Source: PALSA-505 sp963699015 (lineage in GTDB: Bacteria; Actinomycetota; Actinomycetes; Streptosporangiales; Streptosporangiaceae). Taken from it: a stretch of 64,000 nt of DNA. Position numbers and translations under genes: made by a program. Shown here one piece after another: positions 25,416 to 34,651 of the stretch. The DNA lies in the NCBI GenBank assembly GCA_963699015.1, contig CAVOSX010000002.1, positions 372,001-436,000 of the forward strand, in the 5' to 3' direction. The stretch's first letter is position 1, and every line of letters starts with the position of its first letter. Below the pieces are notes generated by a model. It was not told where the DNA came from. It saw only the letters and a list, made by a program, of their open reading frames with translations, and did not search any database.

Positions 25416-28010
25416 GTGAGGGGCGATACGGCGGTGGTTGACGAACCTGCGCTTACATTCGCTGGGTTGCTGCGGCGGCTGCGCGCGGAAACCCGGCTGA
25501 CGCAGGAGGAGCTGGCGGAAGCGGCCGGCGTGAGCCCGCGCTCGGTCAGTGACCTGGAGCGGGGCATCAACCGGACCGCCCGCAAGGAAACCGCGGTGTT
25601 GCTGGCGCGGGCGCTCGGCCTGCCCGGGGCGGTCGCAGAGCTGTTCGTGGCCGCGGCGCGCGGGCGGGGCCTGCCCGAGGATGTGGTGGCGGCCAGGCAG
25701 GGGACGGCCCCGGGGGCGTTCGCCGCGGCGGCGACCCGCGGGCTGCCGCGGGACGTCGCCAGCTTCACCGGCCGCCGGGCCGAGCTTGACCGGCTAGCGG
25801 AAGGGCTGGATGGCCTGGCCGCCGGCGGTGGGGTTGTGGGGATCTGCGCGATCGGCGGGATGGCCGGGGTCGGCAAGACCACGTTCGCGGTGCACGCGGC
25901 CCACCAGCTGGCTGGCAGTTTCCCCGACGGACAGTTTTACCTGCCCTTGCACGGCCATACCCGTGGCCAGCGGCCGGTGGACCCGGCGGATGCGCTGTCC
26001 AGCTTGCTGCTGACCGCGGGGGTTCCCGCGACGCAGGTCCCGCCCGGTCTGGAAGCCCGGGCCGCGCGGTGGCGTGATTACGTGGCAGGCAAGAAGATCT
26101 TGCTGCTGCTGGATGACGCGGCCAGCCATGAGCAGGTCCGGCCGCTGCTGCCAGGTACCGGGGGCAGCCTGGTGCTGCTGACCAGCCGCCGGCGGCTGAC
26201 CGCGCTGGAAGACGCCGCCGTCATTAGCCTCGACATCCTGCCCCCCGGGGAAGCAGCGCTGCTGCTGGCCCGGCTGACGGCCCGGGCCGGGATCCACGCC
26301 GCCGATCCGGCAGTGGGCGAGATTACCCGGCTGTGCGGGTACCTGCCCCTGGCGATCGGGCTGATCGCCAGCCAGTTGCGCCACCACCCGGCCCAGACCG
26401 CTGAGAGCGTGGTGGCAAGCCTCGCAGCGGCAACAGACCGGCCGGAACTGATGCGGGCGGAGAATCTGTCGGTCGCGGCCGCCTTTGACCTGTCCTACCA
26501 GGATCTCAGTCCAGGCCAGCAGCGGCTGTTCCGCCGGCTCGGCTTGATCCCGGGACCCACCTTCGACGCCTATGCTGCCGCCGCGCTGGACGGCGCTAGC
26601 CTGGACGAAGCCCGCCGCCAGCTCGATGAGCTGTATGACCAGCACCTGATCACTGAGCCCACCCTCGGCCGGTACCAGCTGCACGATCTGCTCCGGGAAC
26701 ATGCGCGCGCCCTGGCTGCCACTGACGACCAGGCAGACCGCGTCGCCGCAGCCGGGCGGGTACTGGATTACTACCTGTACACCGCCCTGGCCGCCGGCCG
26801 GCACTTCGCCCCCCGGGCCAGCGCGTACCGCCGCCCGCTGCCCGGCAACCCGTCGGCGCAGGCCCCGGACCTGTCCACCCTCGGGCAGTCGGCCGCCTGG
26901 CTGGAAGCAGAGCGCGCAAACCTGCACGCCGCCGCGGACGACGCCGCCACCCGCGGCCACTCCCGGCATGCCGTCGCGATACCCGCCGCGATTGGCGGCT
27001 TCCTGGGCGCCCGCGGTCACTGGGATCAGTCCGCCGCCCTCCACCAAAGCGCGTTGGCCGTAGCGCGCCAGGCTGGAGACCGGCTCGGCGAGGCCGACGC
27101 GCTCAGCGCGCTGGGCGTACTGCAGCGGGAGAACGGCAGCTACCCGGCCGCTGCCGCCAGCCTGGCCCGGGCACTGGCGCTGTACCGCGATATCGGTGAC
27201 CACCCCGGCCAGGCGGACGCCCTCAACCAGCTGGGCTTCCTGCGCGTTCTGACGGGGGACTATCGGGCCGCCACCGCCAGTCACCAGCAAGCCCTGCTAC
27301 TGGCCCGCGGCATTGGTGACCGGCGCGCTGAGGCCCACGCCGTTAGCAACCTGGGCCTGGTGCAGCAGTTGACCGGGGATCACCCGGCCGCCGCCGCCAG
27401 CCAGCAGCAAGCCCTGGCGCTGTTCGGTGACCTCGGCGACCTGCAGGACCAGGCTTACGCCCTCAACTCGCTGGGCGTCATCCAGGAAGAAACCGGGGAC
27501 TACCCGGCCGCCGCCGCCAGCCAGCAGCAAGCCCTGGCCCTGTTCCGCGACCTCGGGCACCGGCTCGGCCAGGCCCGTGCCCTTAATGACCTTGGCCTCG
27601 TGCAGCAACAGATCGGGGACTACCCGGCCGCCGCCGCCAGCCACCACCAAGCCCTGGCCCTGTTCCGCGACCTCGGGCACCGGCTCGGCCAGGCCGAAGC
27701 GCTGAACCGGCTCGGCGAGCTCTCGCTCCGCACCTCGGCCACAGCCCGGGCCCGCGACCAGCACAGCCGGGCGCTGGCCCGCGCCCGATACATCAGCGCG
27801 GCCCCCGAGGAAGCACGCGCCCTGGAGGGAATCGGCAACAGCCACCTGCAAGAAGGCAACCCCGGCCAGGCCGTCGCAGCCCTGCGGCAGGCACTGACGA
27901 TCTACCAGCGCATCGGCGCCCCCGGCGCCGAGCGCGTCCAGGAAACCCTCCGCAGCCCAAACCTGCCGGGAAGCGTCGAACGATCTTGCTTATCGGCAGT
28001 CCGGGGATAA
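25416..28010 (+). CDS. XRE HTH - NB-ARC ATPase - TPR regulator (copy 2)
   Basis: An 864-residue paralog of the protein at 10499-13060 with the same order: XRE helix-turn-helix (RLTQEELAEAAGVSPRSVSD), NB-ARC P-loop GGMAGVGKTTFAV, Walker B KKILLLLDDA, LCGYLPLAIGLIASQL, YQLHDLLREHARALA, and about eight 40-residue TPR units. The last units are almost identical at DNA level, with a 120-base period (27498 and 27618), implying recent duplication or gene conversion. GTG 25416 or GTG 25434 can start the protein. It probably senses an unknown ligand and regulates transcription. The long preceding gap (25146-25415) likely contains its promoter. Confidence 0.87.
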   Translation: MRGDTAVVDEPALTFAGLLRRLRAETRLTQEELAEAAGVSPRSVSDLERGINRTARKETAVLLARALGLPGAVAELFVAAARGRGLPEDVVAARQGTAPGAFAAAATRGLPRDVASFTGRRAELDRLAEGLDGLAAGGGVVGICAIGGMAGVGKTTFAVHAAHQLAGSFPDGQFYLPLHGHTRGQRPVDPADALSSLLLTAGVPATQVPPGLEARAARWRDYVAGKKILLLLDDAASHEQVRPLLPGTGGSLVLLTSRRRLTALEDAAVISLDILPPGEAALLLARLTARAGIHAADPAVGEITRLCGYLPLAIGLIASQLRHHPAQTAESVVASLAAATDRPELMRAENLSVAAAFDLSYQDLSPGQQRLFRRLGLIPGPTFDAYAAAALDGASLDEARRQLDELYDQHLITEPTLGRYQLHDLLREHARALAATDDQADRVAAAGRVLDYYLYTALAAGRHFAPRASAYRRPLPGNPSAQAPDLSTLGQSAAWLEAERANLHAAADDAATRGHSRHAVAIPAAIGGFLGARGHWDQSAALHQSALAVARQAGDRLGEADALSALGVLQRENGSYPAAAASLARALALYRDIGDHPGQADALNQLGFLRVLTGDYRAATASHQQALLLARGIGDRRAEAHAVSNLGLVQQLTGDHPAAAASQQQALALFGDLGDLQDQAYALNSLGVIQEETGDYPAAAASQQQALALFRDLGHRLGQARALNDLGLVQQQIGDYPAAAASHHQALALFRDLGHRLGQAEALNRLGELSLRTSATARARDQHSRALARARYISAAPEEARALEGIGNSHLQEGNPGQAVAALRQALTIYQRIGAPGAERVQETLRSPNLPGSVERSCLSAVRG
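27498..27697 (+). repeat. 120-bp-period TPR-coding repeats
   Basis: Segments starting at 27498 and 27618 are nearly base-identical for about 80 bases, differing mainly where Gln-Gln codons become His-His. A weaker copy starts at 27378. They encode successive TPR units of the regulator and would allow unit gain or loss by recombination. Confidence 0.8.
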
Positions 28011-28091
28011 GAAGCGGTGTCCTCGCTGGGGGACAGCCGCGTCGTTCGGTGTTGCTTCTCCCCAGGGTGGCGGCCTGATCACATGAGGCAG

Positions 28092-28532
28092 TCAAGGGAT
28101 GACCAGCACCATGCGGGGCGCGGCGCCAAAGTCTGTCTCGGCGACGCCGCAGTCGATGAAACCGGCGGCGTCATAGAAACCCAGCGCGTCCGGGTTGGCG
28201 GTCACTTCCAGGCGCCGCACGCCCCGTACTCGCAGAACACCCGCGATACGGCTGATGAGCGCAGTGGCAATGCCACGTCTCATCCAGCCCGGGTGTACGA
28301 AGAGGTCTTCCAGTTCGATGGTGCCGTCGGCTTCGATCCAAGTGGCGAAGCCGACGAGCAAGCCGTCCTCTTCCGCGACGTAAGTGCGGCCCTCGGCCAG
28401 TCCCTCCGGCCCTAGGATCAGGTGTTCTGGATGGGCCAGCAGGTTGTCACGATCGCCCGCATTGGATAATGACGCGCTGCGGTAGACCTCGGCCGCGGCC
28501 GGGAGGTCGGCAAGCACTCCAGGCCGGATCAT
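28092..28532 (-). CDS. GNAT family N-acetyltransferase
   Basis: A 146-residue GNAT enzyme that should transfer an acetyl group from acetyl-CoA to an amine. Motif A is LEDLFVHPGWMRRGIATALI, in which R/Q-x-x-G-x-G/A binds the pyrophosphate; it is followed by RRLEVTANPDALGFYDAAGF (motif B), the usual end of the fold. The acceptor is unknown. ATG 28532 is preferred to the TTG at 28550 because GAGG lies directly upstream. The neighbouring OsmC gene is on the same strand 150 bases upstream. Confidence 0.85.
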   Translation of the reverse strand: MIRPGVLADLPAAAEVYRSASLSNAGDRDNLLAHPEHLILGPEGLAEGRTYVAEEDGLLVGFATWIEADGTIELEDLFVHPGWMRRGIATALISRIAGVLRVRGVRRLEVTANPDALGFYDAAGFIDCGVAETDFGAAPRMVLVIP

Positions 28533-28681
28533 TTCCTCAGTATGGGCCAAGCCGGCTTGAGCTGCTCAGCTACGTGAACAGCTGACCGTCGCCCTGCCCA
28601 ACGCCCGCCCGTGCCGCGACCAGAGTGGGGTGTCTGGTCAGTCCGAGCGGCCGGTCGCCTGGGTCGGCACAATCGGGGTCA

Positions 28682-29077
28682 TCAGGCAACCCGCTCGACG
28701 ATGGCTCCGGCTCGGATAGCACGAGGAATCTCGGCGACTTCATCCACGACCGCGAGCAGGCGGGCGATATCACCGGGAGCGGCCGCGGAACTGATTTCGA
28801 CCCGGTAGCTGATGCCCGTCGAGGTCCAGCTGCTCGTGTTGAAGTCACCCGCCGCGGACACGCGAACTCCCGTCAGTTCGATGCCCATGGCAGCGGCTTC
28901 CCGGTAAACGTCATTGAGTACGCAGCCCGCGGCCGCGAGGTGGAGAAGATGCGCGCCAGTGAAATCGGCCTCCACCGTGACCCCCTCGGGAGTCCACCGG
29001 TGCGGGAAGTTGGCCGCGGAGCCAGAAGCAGACCTCATCGCCCCGGCGCCGACAGAAACTTCAAAGCGATCGCCCAC
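28682..29077 (-). CDS. OsmC family protein
   Basis: A 131-residue OsmC-like protein. The conserved cysteine is visible in LLHLAAAGCVLNDVYREAA, followed by GIELTGVRVSAAGDF and SYRVEISSAAAPGDIARLL. OsmC/Ohr proteins reduce organic peroxides using two cysteines. Here only this one cysteine is present, so classical Ohr peroxidase chemistry is doubtful and it belongs with the broader OsmC family. GTG 29077 is well supported by AAGGAG upstream. Confidence 0.82.
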   Translation of the reverse strand: MGDRFEVSVGAGAMRSASGSAANFPHRWTPEGVTVEADFTGAHLLHLAAAGCVLNDVYREAAAMGIELTGVRVSAAGDFNTSSWTSTGISYRVEISSAAAPGDIARLLAVVDEVAEIPRAIRAGAIVERVA

Positions 29078-29304
29078 CAGCAGCTCCTTCCAGCCTCTGC
29101 TTGCGGCTCACCCCGACAGCTAACTTATATCGACGCCCCGATTTCGGACTCCTGGCAGTCAGCGCCCGACGTTCACCCTTGCCGCGGCTGGTGCTCGCCG
29201 CGCGGCCGCGCTTTCAGCGGGCCAGGAGGTCCTCGCCGATCGCAGCACCCGGTGCTGGCGGCGTCGTGCCTGCTGCTGGTGATTCCGGTACGTAGGCTGG
29301 CGGC

Positions 29305-29961
29305 ATGCGTGTAGTGATCGCGGGCGGGCACGGGAAGATTGCGCTGCTGCTGGAGCGGCTCCTGGCGGGGCGCGGTGATCAGGCCGCGGGGCTGATCAGG
29401 AACCCGGCTCACGCCGCCGATGTCCAGAAGGCCGGCGCCGAAGCTGTGGTCCGCGATCTGGAGGCAGCCTCGGCCGATGACGTCGCGGTGCTGCTGTCCG
29501 GGGCTGCCGCGGTGGTATTTGCGGCCGGCGCTGGTGCAGGCAGCGGTGCCGCTCGCAAGGACTCCGTTGACCGGGGTGCCTCCGTACTGATGGCCGACGC
29601 CGCCGAGCGGGCCGGGGTGCGCAGGTTCGTGCAGATCTCCTCGATGGGCGCCGGCCAGCCGTCGCAGCCCGGCAGCGATTCAGTCTGGGCTGCCTACATC
29701 ACGGCGAAGACCGCCGCCGAGGACGACCTGCGCTCCCGGGACCTGGACTGGACAATCCTGCGCCCCGGCGGCCTTACCGACACTCCTGCCACCGGGCGGG
29801 TCCGGCTCGCGGCCCCGCCCGTCCCCGCTGGCACCATCTCCCGCGCCGATGTCGCCGCTGTCATCGCTGCCCTGCTCGACGAGCCGGGTACCCGGCATCA
29901 CACGCTTGAGCTAGTCAGCGGAGACAACCCGATCGCCGCGGCTGTGCGCAGCACCTTCTAA
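29305..29961 (+). CDS. NAD(P)H-binding NmrA/atypical SDR protein
   Basis: A 218-residue Rossmann protein: MRVVIAGGHGKIALLLERLL carries the glycine-rich nucleotide loop, and VVFAAGAGAGSGAARKDSVD, FVQISSMGAGQ, AAYITAKTAAEDDLR and DWTILRPGGLTDTP follow as in the NAD(P)-binding/YwnB-like family. The Y-x-x-x-K pair (YITAK) is present. Likely roles are reduction of or redox sensing on a small molecule, but no substrate is known. Its N-terminus resembles the truncated scrap at 17488. Confidence 0.85.
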   Translation: MRVVIAGGHGKIALLLERLLAGRGDQAAGLIRNPAHAADVQKAGAEAVVRDLEAASADDVAVLLSGAAAVVFAAGAGAGSGAARKDSVDRGASVLMADAAERAGVRRFVQISSMGAGQPSQPGSDSVWAAYITAKTAAEDDLRSRDLDWTILRPGGLTDTPATGRVRLAAPPVPAGTISRADVAAVIAALLDEPGTRHHTLELVSGDNPIAAAVRSTF

Positions 29962-30681
29962 TAAACCGCTGCCACGCCGTATCGGATATGTCATACGTGC
30001 ATGACGTACCCGCGTATTCTCTGGCATAATAGGGCTGTTTCCCCGGGACATTTGAAGCCCCGCGCCGGGCTGCGCCGTATGGCTCTGCTTCACCAGACAA
30101 GTCACCAACGCAGATAGGTCGAGTCACGCCGCGCAATGGCGCCAAGTGCTTTAGAGTACACTGGTCGACGGAATGGCTGTCGCTCTTTAGTGCTTCAGAT
30201 CGTGATCTTTATGCGGTGGTGTCTAGGCTGTTGGGGCGTCAAGGACGAACATACCGTCCCGCCTTTGCCTGATCAGGATCAGCGTTGAAATGACCCACTA
30301 CCCTTAGCCCGTTTCCGGCAAGGTCTTCGAGACTATGTCGCCAGCCGCTCCGCCGCGGGCACTCAGGCCAAGGACGTGGTTATATCCCCATAACTCGGGG
30401 GCGCCGCTGCTCGCGAAAAGCTGGAACTGACACGACTAGGTTTCGCAGCGAGGCCGGCACCGGGTGCGAGGGTGATGCGGGAGCTGGCGAGGACGTCGAT
30501 GAGCCGGTCGTACTAGGCATGCACGCAGGCGGGGTCGGGCCCGGGACAGCCGGGTGATGCCGAGCGATTCCGCCAGCTTTTCCATGCGCCGGGTGGATAC
30601 GTCCCGGCATCAGTCCCGTGGCCCGCTCTTGCCAGCGCTACGGCCAGCCGGCTGCGCTCAGGGTGTGACATGACCGGCTCG
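29962..30681. other. Intergenic region with decayed sequence
   Basis: About 720 bases without a convincing intact gene. The first 450 bases are less GC-rich than the surroundings (TAATAAACC, GCATAATAGG, CTTTAGTGCTTCAG). The only recognisable coding trace is the IS256-like transposase scrap at 30539-30600. The lowered GC suggests imported DNA. Confidence 0.6.
30539..30600 (-). pseudogene. IS256/Mutator transposase scrap
   Basis: Minus-strand codons read VSTRRMEKLAESLGITRLSR, which matches the segment of Mutator-type transposases that precedes the catalytic core. A stop codon lies in frame a few codons upstream and the frame is lost downstream, so only about 20 residues of identity remain. Confidence 0.5.
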
Positions 30682-31512
30682 TCAGCCGCGCTTGACGGCC
30701 TGCAGGGTGTAGCTGTGCGCCAGTCGCCAGGGCCGGTCGGCCAGCCGCCACTCACCGCCGGGCATGGGTTCCATCTTGCCGGGCAGCGCCTCCCACGGCA
30801 CGCTGTCGTGCTCGGTCAGCGCGGTGATCAGCAGGCCCGCGTCCAGCAGCGCGGTGACGGTCTCACCCAGGCCGTGGTTCCATTCGTGGGTGATGGTGTG
30901 CTGGAACGCCACGTCGGTCCGGACGTAGGTGCCGGCGACATCGAAGATGATCGGCTCCTCCCGCTCGAAGTAGGGGTATCGCACCACGAGCAGGTCGTCC
31001 TGGCGGTCGTCGTCCAGCGCCCACAGCATCGGGTGGCCCTCGCGCAGGAACAACCGCCCGCCGGGCCGCAGCAGGTCAGCGACCACCTGGGCCCAGCGGC
31101 GGATGTCCGGCAGCCAGCACAGAGCGCCGATACCAGTGAACACAAGGTCAAAAGCCCCGCGCCCGAGCACCTCGACGGCCGAATAGACATCAGCCTGCAC
31201 GAACGTGGCATCGGCGCCGATCCGCTGGGCCAGGCGCCGCGCCTGCTCCACCGCCGGCGCGGAGAAGTCCAGTCCGGTCATCGACGCACCCAGCCGCGCC
31301 AGCGACACCGTGTCGGTGCCGATATGGCACTGCAGGTGGACACCGCGCAGCCCGCTGATGGTGCCCAGCCGGGGAAGGTCGAACCGGACGACCTGGCTGA
31401 GGAAAACTGGGTCGGCAGCGAACCGCTCCAGCTGGTAATCCGGGGATGCGGCATGAGCCGGAACGCGCTCATCCCAGCTGGCCCGGTTGACCTTCCGGTA
31501 GTCGTCTTCCAT
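30682..31512 (-). CDS. Class I SAM-dependent methyltransferase
   Basis: A 276-residue methyltransferase. The N-terminal NRASWDERVPAHAAS precedes the SAM fold. Motif I is degenerate (LRGVHLQCHIGTDTVSLARL, with CHIGTD in place of GxGxG), followed by MTGLDFSAPAVEQARRLA, FDLVFTGIGALCWLPDI and LLRPGGRLFLREGHPM. This H-x-G-x-D variant is usual in one actinobacterial small-molecule methyltransferase group, so the gene is probably functional. The substrate is unknown. ATG 31512 is chosen because sequence upstream of it is not family-like. Confidence 0.85.
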   Translation of the reverse strand: MEDDYRKVNRASWDERVPAHAASPDYQLERFAADPVFLSQVVRFDLPRLGTISGLRGVHLQCHIGTDTVSLARLGASMTGLDFSAPAVEQARRLAQRIGADATFVQADVYSAVEVLGRGAFDLVFTGIGALCWLPDIRRWAQVVADLLRPGGRLFLREGHPMLWALDDDRQDDLLVVRYPYFEREEPIIFDVAGTYVRTDVAFQHTITHEWNHGLGETVTALLDAGLLITALTEHDSVPWEALPGKMEPMPGGEWRLADRPWRLAHSYTLQAVKRG

Positions 31513-31889
31513 GCCGGTACGATCCCACCCGCCCGCGCCCGGAAAACATCCCGCGACAGACCACCGCCGGCCGTGGGCCCGGAGGGGTGGCGGCGGCCAT
31601 CGCGCAGTTGCACCGGCGCGAAGATCTCCAGCGGAGTGACAGGGTGAAGGGACCACCTGGTCAAGCGCCAGGACCGCGACCGTATGCACGCGCGGCCCCC
31701 TGGGTCCGATCGCAATCATGATCGAGTACATCGGGACCAGCGGACGCCAACGCGGTGGCGGGAATCCGCTGGTCTTTGTCGTTCACGCACACAGCGGCTG
31801 TTCATATCAAACGTTAGTGTGTCGTGGTGACCGGGTTACCTGGGACAGCGGCCCAGACTGCCCGCAGCATAGCTACAAGGGGTGGAACC
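31513..31889. other. Divergent intergenic region
   Basis: About 377 bases between the divergent methyltransferase and SnoaL-like genes. I see no further gene. An AT-richer patch around 31795-31815 (TTCATATCAAACGTTAGTG) is the likeliest promoter position for the SnoaL-like gene. Confidence 0.4.
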
Positions 31890-32279
31890 GTGCCTGATCT
31901 TGAGCGCAACAAGCAGGTCGTCGTCGACTACTACCAGACCGCGTTCAGCGGAGACCCGGAGAAGGCGGTCGCGGACCATTTCGGTCTCCGTTACATTCAG
32001 CACAATCCCGACGCCGCCGACGGCCCCGAGGCCTTCATCGGCTTCGTACACTGGCTGCGCGGCGAGTACCCGAACCTGAAACTTGACATCAAGCGCGTCA
32101 TCGCCGATGGCGACATGGTCGTCACCCACTCCCACCTCGACTTGGAGCCCGGCAACGCCGACAACCCCGGCCGCGCGCTGGCGGACTTCTTCCGTCTGGA
32201 AGACGGCAAGGTCGTCGAGCACTGGGACGTCATCCAGGACGTGCCCAAGCACGCCGCCAACTCCAACGGCATGTTCTGA
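31890..32279 (+). CDS. SnoaL-like / NTF2-fold protein
   Basis: A 129-residue alpha+beta-barrel protein of the SnoaL-like family: VVDYYQTAFSGDPEKAVADH, YIQHNPDAADGPEAFIGFVH, IKRVIADGDMVVTHSHLDLE and ALADFFRLEDGKVVEHWDVI. Relatives include polyketide cyclases and many uncharacterised predicted ester- or steroid-binding proteins; the H-N-P near the start and final E-H-W-D are family landmarks. GTG 31890 has AAGGGG seven bases upstream. No polyketide genes are nearby, so a cyclase role is not implied. Confidence 0.82.
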   Translation: MPDLERNKQVVVDYYQTAFSGDPEKAVADHFGLRYIQHNPDAADGPEAFIGFVHWLRGEYPNLKLDIKRVIADGDMVVTHSHLDLEPGNADNPGRALADFFRLEDGKVVEHWDVIQDVPKHAANSNGMF

Positions 32280-32525
32280 TAGTCCCCGGTCCCCGTCCAC
32301 ACCAAGGCGGGCAACCGGACCTCCTCGAGACGGCACGCACCGTGCCGGGCCGATAGGTGCGGCCGCTACCATACCGGTGTGTGCGGCGCATGCAATCGTC
32401 ACCAACCCACCGCCGTAGCGCGGCGGCCGAGAAAGCCGCTGAACAATTGGCCCGCTACGCTTGTCTTTGGGTAATAGACTCTGTCTTCCGCGCCGTGGGC
32501 GCCAGGCTCGTTTAGGGCACCGCTG

Positions 32526-34004
32526 CTATTTCGGTGCGAAGTTGTAGAGGCCGTTTGCTTCGGTGGCGACGAACAAGGTGTTCTGGGCGAATACCGGCTG
32601 GCTGAATACCCGGCTGGAGCCAACGGGGAGGGTCTTGAGAATGGCGCCGGTGGCGGCGTTGATCAGATAGGCGCCGGGGGTGTTGCCGCCGGTGCAGGTG
32701 TAGGTGCCGGCGGCGAGCACCCCGGCGCTGTCGAGGGAGGGAGTGCCCATCACGGCGCACGGCAGGCCGGTCTGCCAGCCGAAGGCGCCGCTGGCCGGGC
32801 TGACCCGGCGGATCGAGCCGCCATAGCCGGTGCCGCCGATGGTGGTGACATCGCCGCCGATGTACAGGGTGCCTGTCCGGCCGTCCCAGACAGAACTGGC
32901 CAGGCACGAGTCCTCAGAATGGACGGGGGCGCCGATCCTGCGTACCCACAGCGGCCTGCCGCCGAGCGGGCTGGCAGCCAGCGTGTAGTAGCGGCCGTCC
33001 TTGTTGCAGGCACCCACCTCCGCTGGCGGCCGGCCGGCCCCGAACAGAGTGGGTGAGGAGCCGAAATCCCAGTCATGACCGTGCCCCGCGGTTCCAGTCG
33101 CCTGCCAGGCCTGCAGCAATGTCAGCGACGACGTCAGGTGCACGATCGACAGGGCATGACCGATCTTGTCCCCGGGCGGGCAGGTGTCAATCGTCGGGTC
33201 GCACTCGTTGCCGGTGGACACCCACACACCGCTGCCGCTGTCTGTCGCCGCGGCGCTGGACCAAATGCTGCCGCCGACCGACCCGGGGGGCACGGTGTGC
33301 CAGGTGTGCAGCACCTGGCCCGTGTGCTGGCTGAGTTCCACCAGGCCGCCGCGGATCAGCGGGTTGTCACAGCTGGACGACAGGCCCAGGTAGATGTGGC
33401 CGCCGGCCACCGTGGGGGACGACCAGTTGTAGTAGGCGTCGGGGTTCGCCGTGTCCGGCGGGCCGATCCTGGTCTTCCACACCAGCGCGCCGGTCGCGGC
33501 GGCCAGCGCGTACGTGTACCGGGCACCTGATACGTAGACGGTCGGTAGGCCTGTCACCGGGTCGGGCAGCACGGCCGCAGTCGAGCTGATCCCCAGCGCG
33601 GAGCAGGTTCCCTTCGGCTCGGTGTCCAGCTGGCGGCTCCACACCACCGCAGCCGTCGTCTCGTTCAGCGCGTAGAACCGGCCGCTTTGGGCGCCGATAT
33701 ACACCCTGCCAGCCGCCACCGTGGGGCTCGCATCCAGCACGGGCGCCGGCTTGCCGGGAATCACCGGCGGCTGCCAGTGCCACACCTGCCTGGCCGATGC
33801 GGCGTTCCCGGGAGTGAACGCCGTAGCAAGGCTCACCGAACTGTGCTGCGGGCCATCCAGATACTGCGGCCAGTCAAGAGCCGCCTCGCGGGCAGCCGCC
33901 GCAGGCGCGGCCCGCGCGGCGACCGCTGGCGCCGACAGCATCAAGCCAGCCAGGCCGCATACCGCCAGTAGGACACGAAGTCTTGTACCACACCGGGGCA
34001 TCAC
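32526..34004 (-). CDS. Secreted PQQ-like beta-propeller protein
   Basis: A 492-residue exported protein. The signal peptide (LRVLLAVCGLAGLMLSAPAV) ends near Ala-rich AARAAPAAAA. The mature part has repeated propeller blades: VAAGRVYIGAQSGRFYALNE, VYVSGARYTYALAAATGALV, VAGGHIYLGLSS, and TLFVATEANGLYNFAPK at the end, each with the G-x-(V/I)-Y and L-(D/N)-A-x-T-G patterns of PQQ/WD40-like repeats. A WDFGSSPTLF segment and several paired cysteines are also present. It may be a quinoprotein relative or a purely structural propeller; cofactor ligands cannot be confirmed. Confidence 0.85.
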   Translation of the reverse strand: MMPRCGTRLRVLLAVCGLAGLMLSAPAVAARAAPAAAAREAALDWPQYLDGPQHSSVSLATAFTPGNAASARQVWHWQPPVIPGKPAPVLDASPTVAAGRVYIGAQSGRFYALNETTAAVVWSRQLDTEPKGTCSALGISSTAAVLPDPVTGLPTVYVSGARYTYALAAATGALVWKTRIGPPDTANPDAYYNWSSPTVAGGHIYLGLSSSCDNPLIRGGLVELSQHTGQVLHTWHTVPPGSVGGSIWSSAAATDSGSGVWVSTGNECDPTIDTCPPGDKIGHALSIVHLTSSLTLLQAWQATGTAGHGHDWDFGSSPTLFGAGRPPAEVGACNKDGRYYTLAASPLGGRPLWVRRIGAPVHSEDSCLASSVWDGRTGTLYIGGDVTTIGGTGYGGSIRRVSPASGAFGWQTGLPCAVMGTPSLDSAGVLAAGTYTCTGGNTPGAYLINAATGAILKTLPVGSSRVFSQPVFAQNTLFVATEANGLYNFAPK

Positions 34005-34174
34005 GCACTCCCCCTGCCATGCCGCTGCGTGCCAGATGACGCCTAAGTATCCGCGCGGGCAGCCAAACGTCGCTACCGCCGGCGGGTATCAATCATGTGA
34101 CCCAAAGAGCATCCGCCGAGCCAGGAACACGAGCAGCCCCCGCTGGCGCTTGCCGGTGAAGATCAACGAGCAGG

Positions 34175-34262
34175 CAAGGAAACGTAGCCATCGGTGTCCC
34201 GGTACGCGTAGTCGATGCCATTGCCGACGCTGACCAGGTCGTTCGGTAGTTCAGAGCAGACG
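34175..34262 (-). pseudogene. N-terminal scrap of an alpha/beta hydrolase
   Basis: Minus-strand codons read ELPNDLVSVGNGIDYAYRDT, which resembles the opening strands of alpha/beta hydrolases in this phylum. A stop lies just upstream and the frame ends shortly after, so it appears to be a relic. Confidence 0.4.
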
Positions 34263-34300
34263 GGTGATCATGAGTCCTCTTTATTGGTGAGTGCGAATGG

Positions 34301-34651
34301 TCAGCGGAGCCCAATGGCCACGTGCAGAATGATGTCTGCACCGATGTAGCTGAGCGCGGCTGTAGTGATCCAGTCGCCCGGGCTGGTCCCGGTCCAGCAC
34401 ACGCTGCCGGCGTAGGCGCCCAGCGCACGGTTAAGCGCCAGCGCAGTCAGGGCTGTTAGGGCGACGGTGAAGACCCCGGCCTGGCGGCTTGGCGCCGGCG
34501 CGAGGCCGCTTGGCCGACGGCCTCGCTGCTTATGCTGGTGGGAGACCTGAGAGCCATGAGCCGGATGATGGCGAGCTGTATACCGTCGCGAGGCGGCACG
34601 GGAACCGGTGGCGAATCGAGCCCCACCCCGCCGCTCACCCCGTAGCTGCAT
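34301..34651 (-). CDS. Possible small membrane protein
   Basis: An open frame whose last 60 residues are hydrophobic (AGVFTVALTALTALALNRAL and TTAALSYIGADIILHVAIGL), consistent with two membrane helices. The first half is Arg-rich and looks non-coding, and no convincing start or ribosome-binding site is seen near the hydrophobic part. It may be the end of a degraded membrane protein. Confidence 0.25.
   Translation of the reverse strand: MQLRGERRGGARFATGSRAASRRYTARHHPAHGSQVSHQHKQRGRRPSGLAPAPSRQAGVFTVALTALTALALNRALGAYAGSVCWTGTSPGDWITTAALSYIGADIILHVAIGLR

Noticed and set aside
27378..27697. CRISPR-like repeats
   Set aside because: Period is exactly 120 bases, in frame with 40-residue TPR units and without variable spacers.
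28017..28415. Plus-strand ORF antisense to the GNAT gene
   Set aside because: The minus-strand product has the acetyl-CoA-binding motif and normal family length.
31890..32279. Polyketide cyclase as part of a biosynthetic cluster
   Set aside because: No ketosynthase, acyl carrier protein or other biosynthetic gene is nearby; a SnoaL fold alone does not show this.
34093..34428. A 111-residue minus-strand ORF as a real gene
   Set aside because: It crosses the hydrolase scrap in another frame and has no motif or ribosome-binding site.
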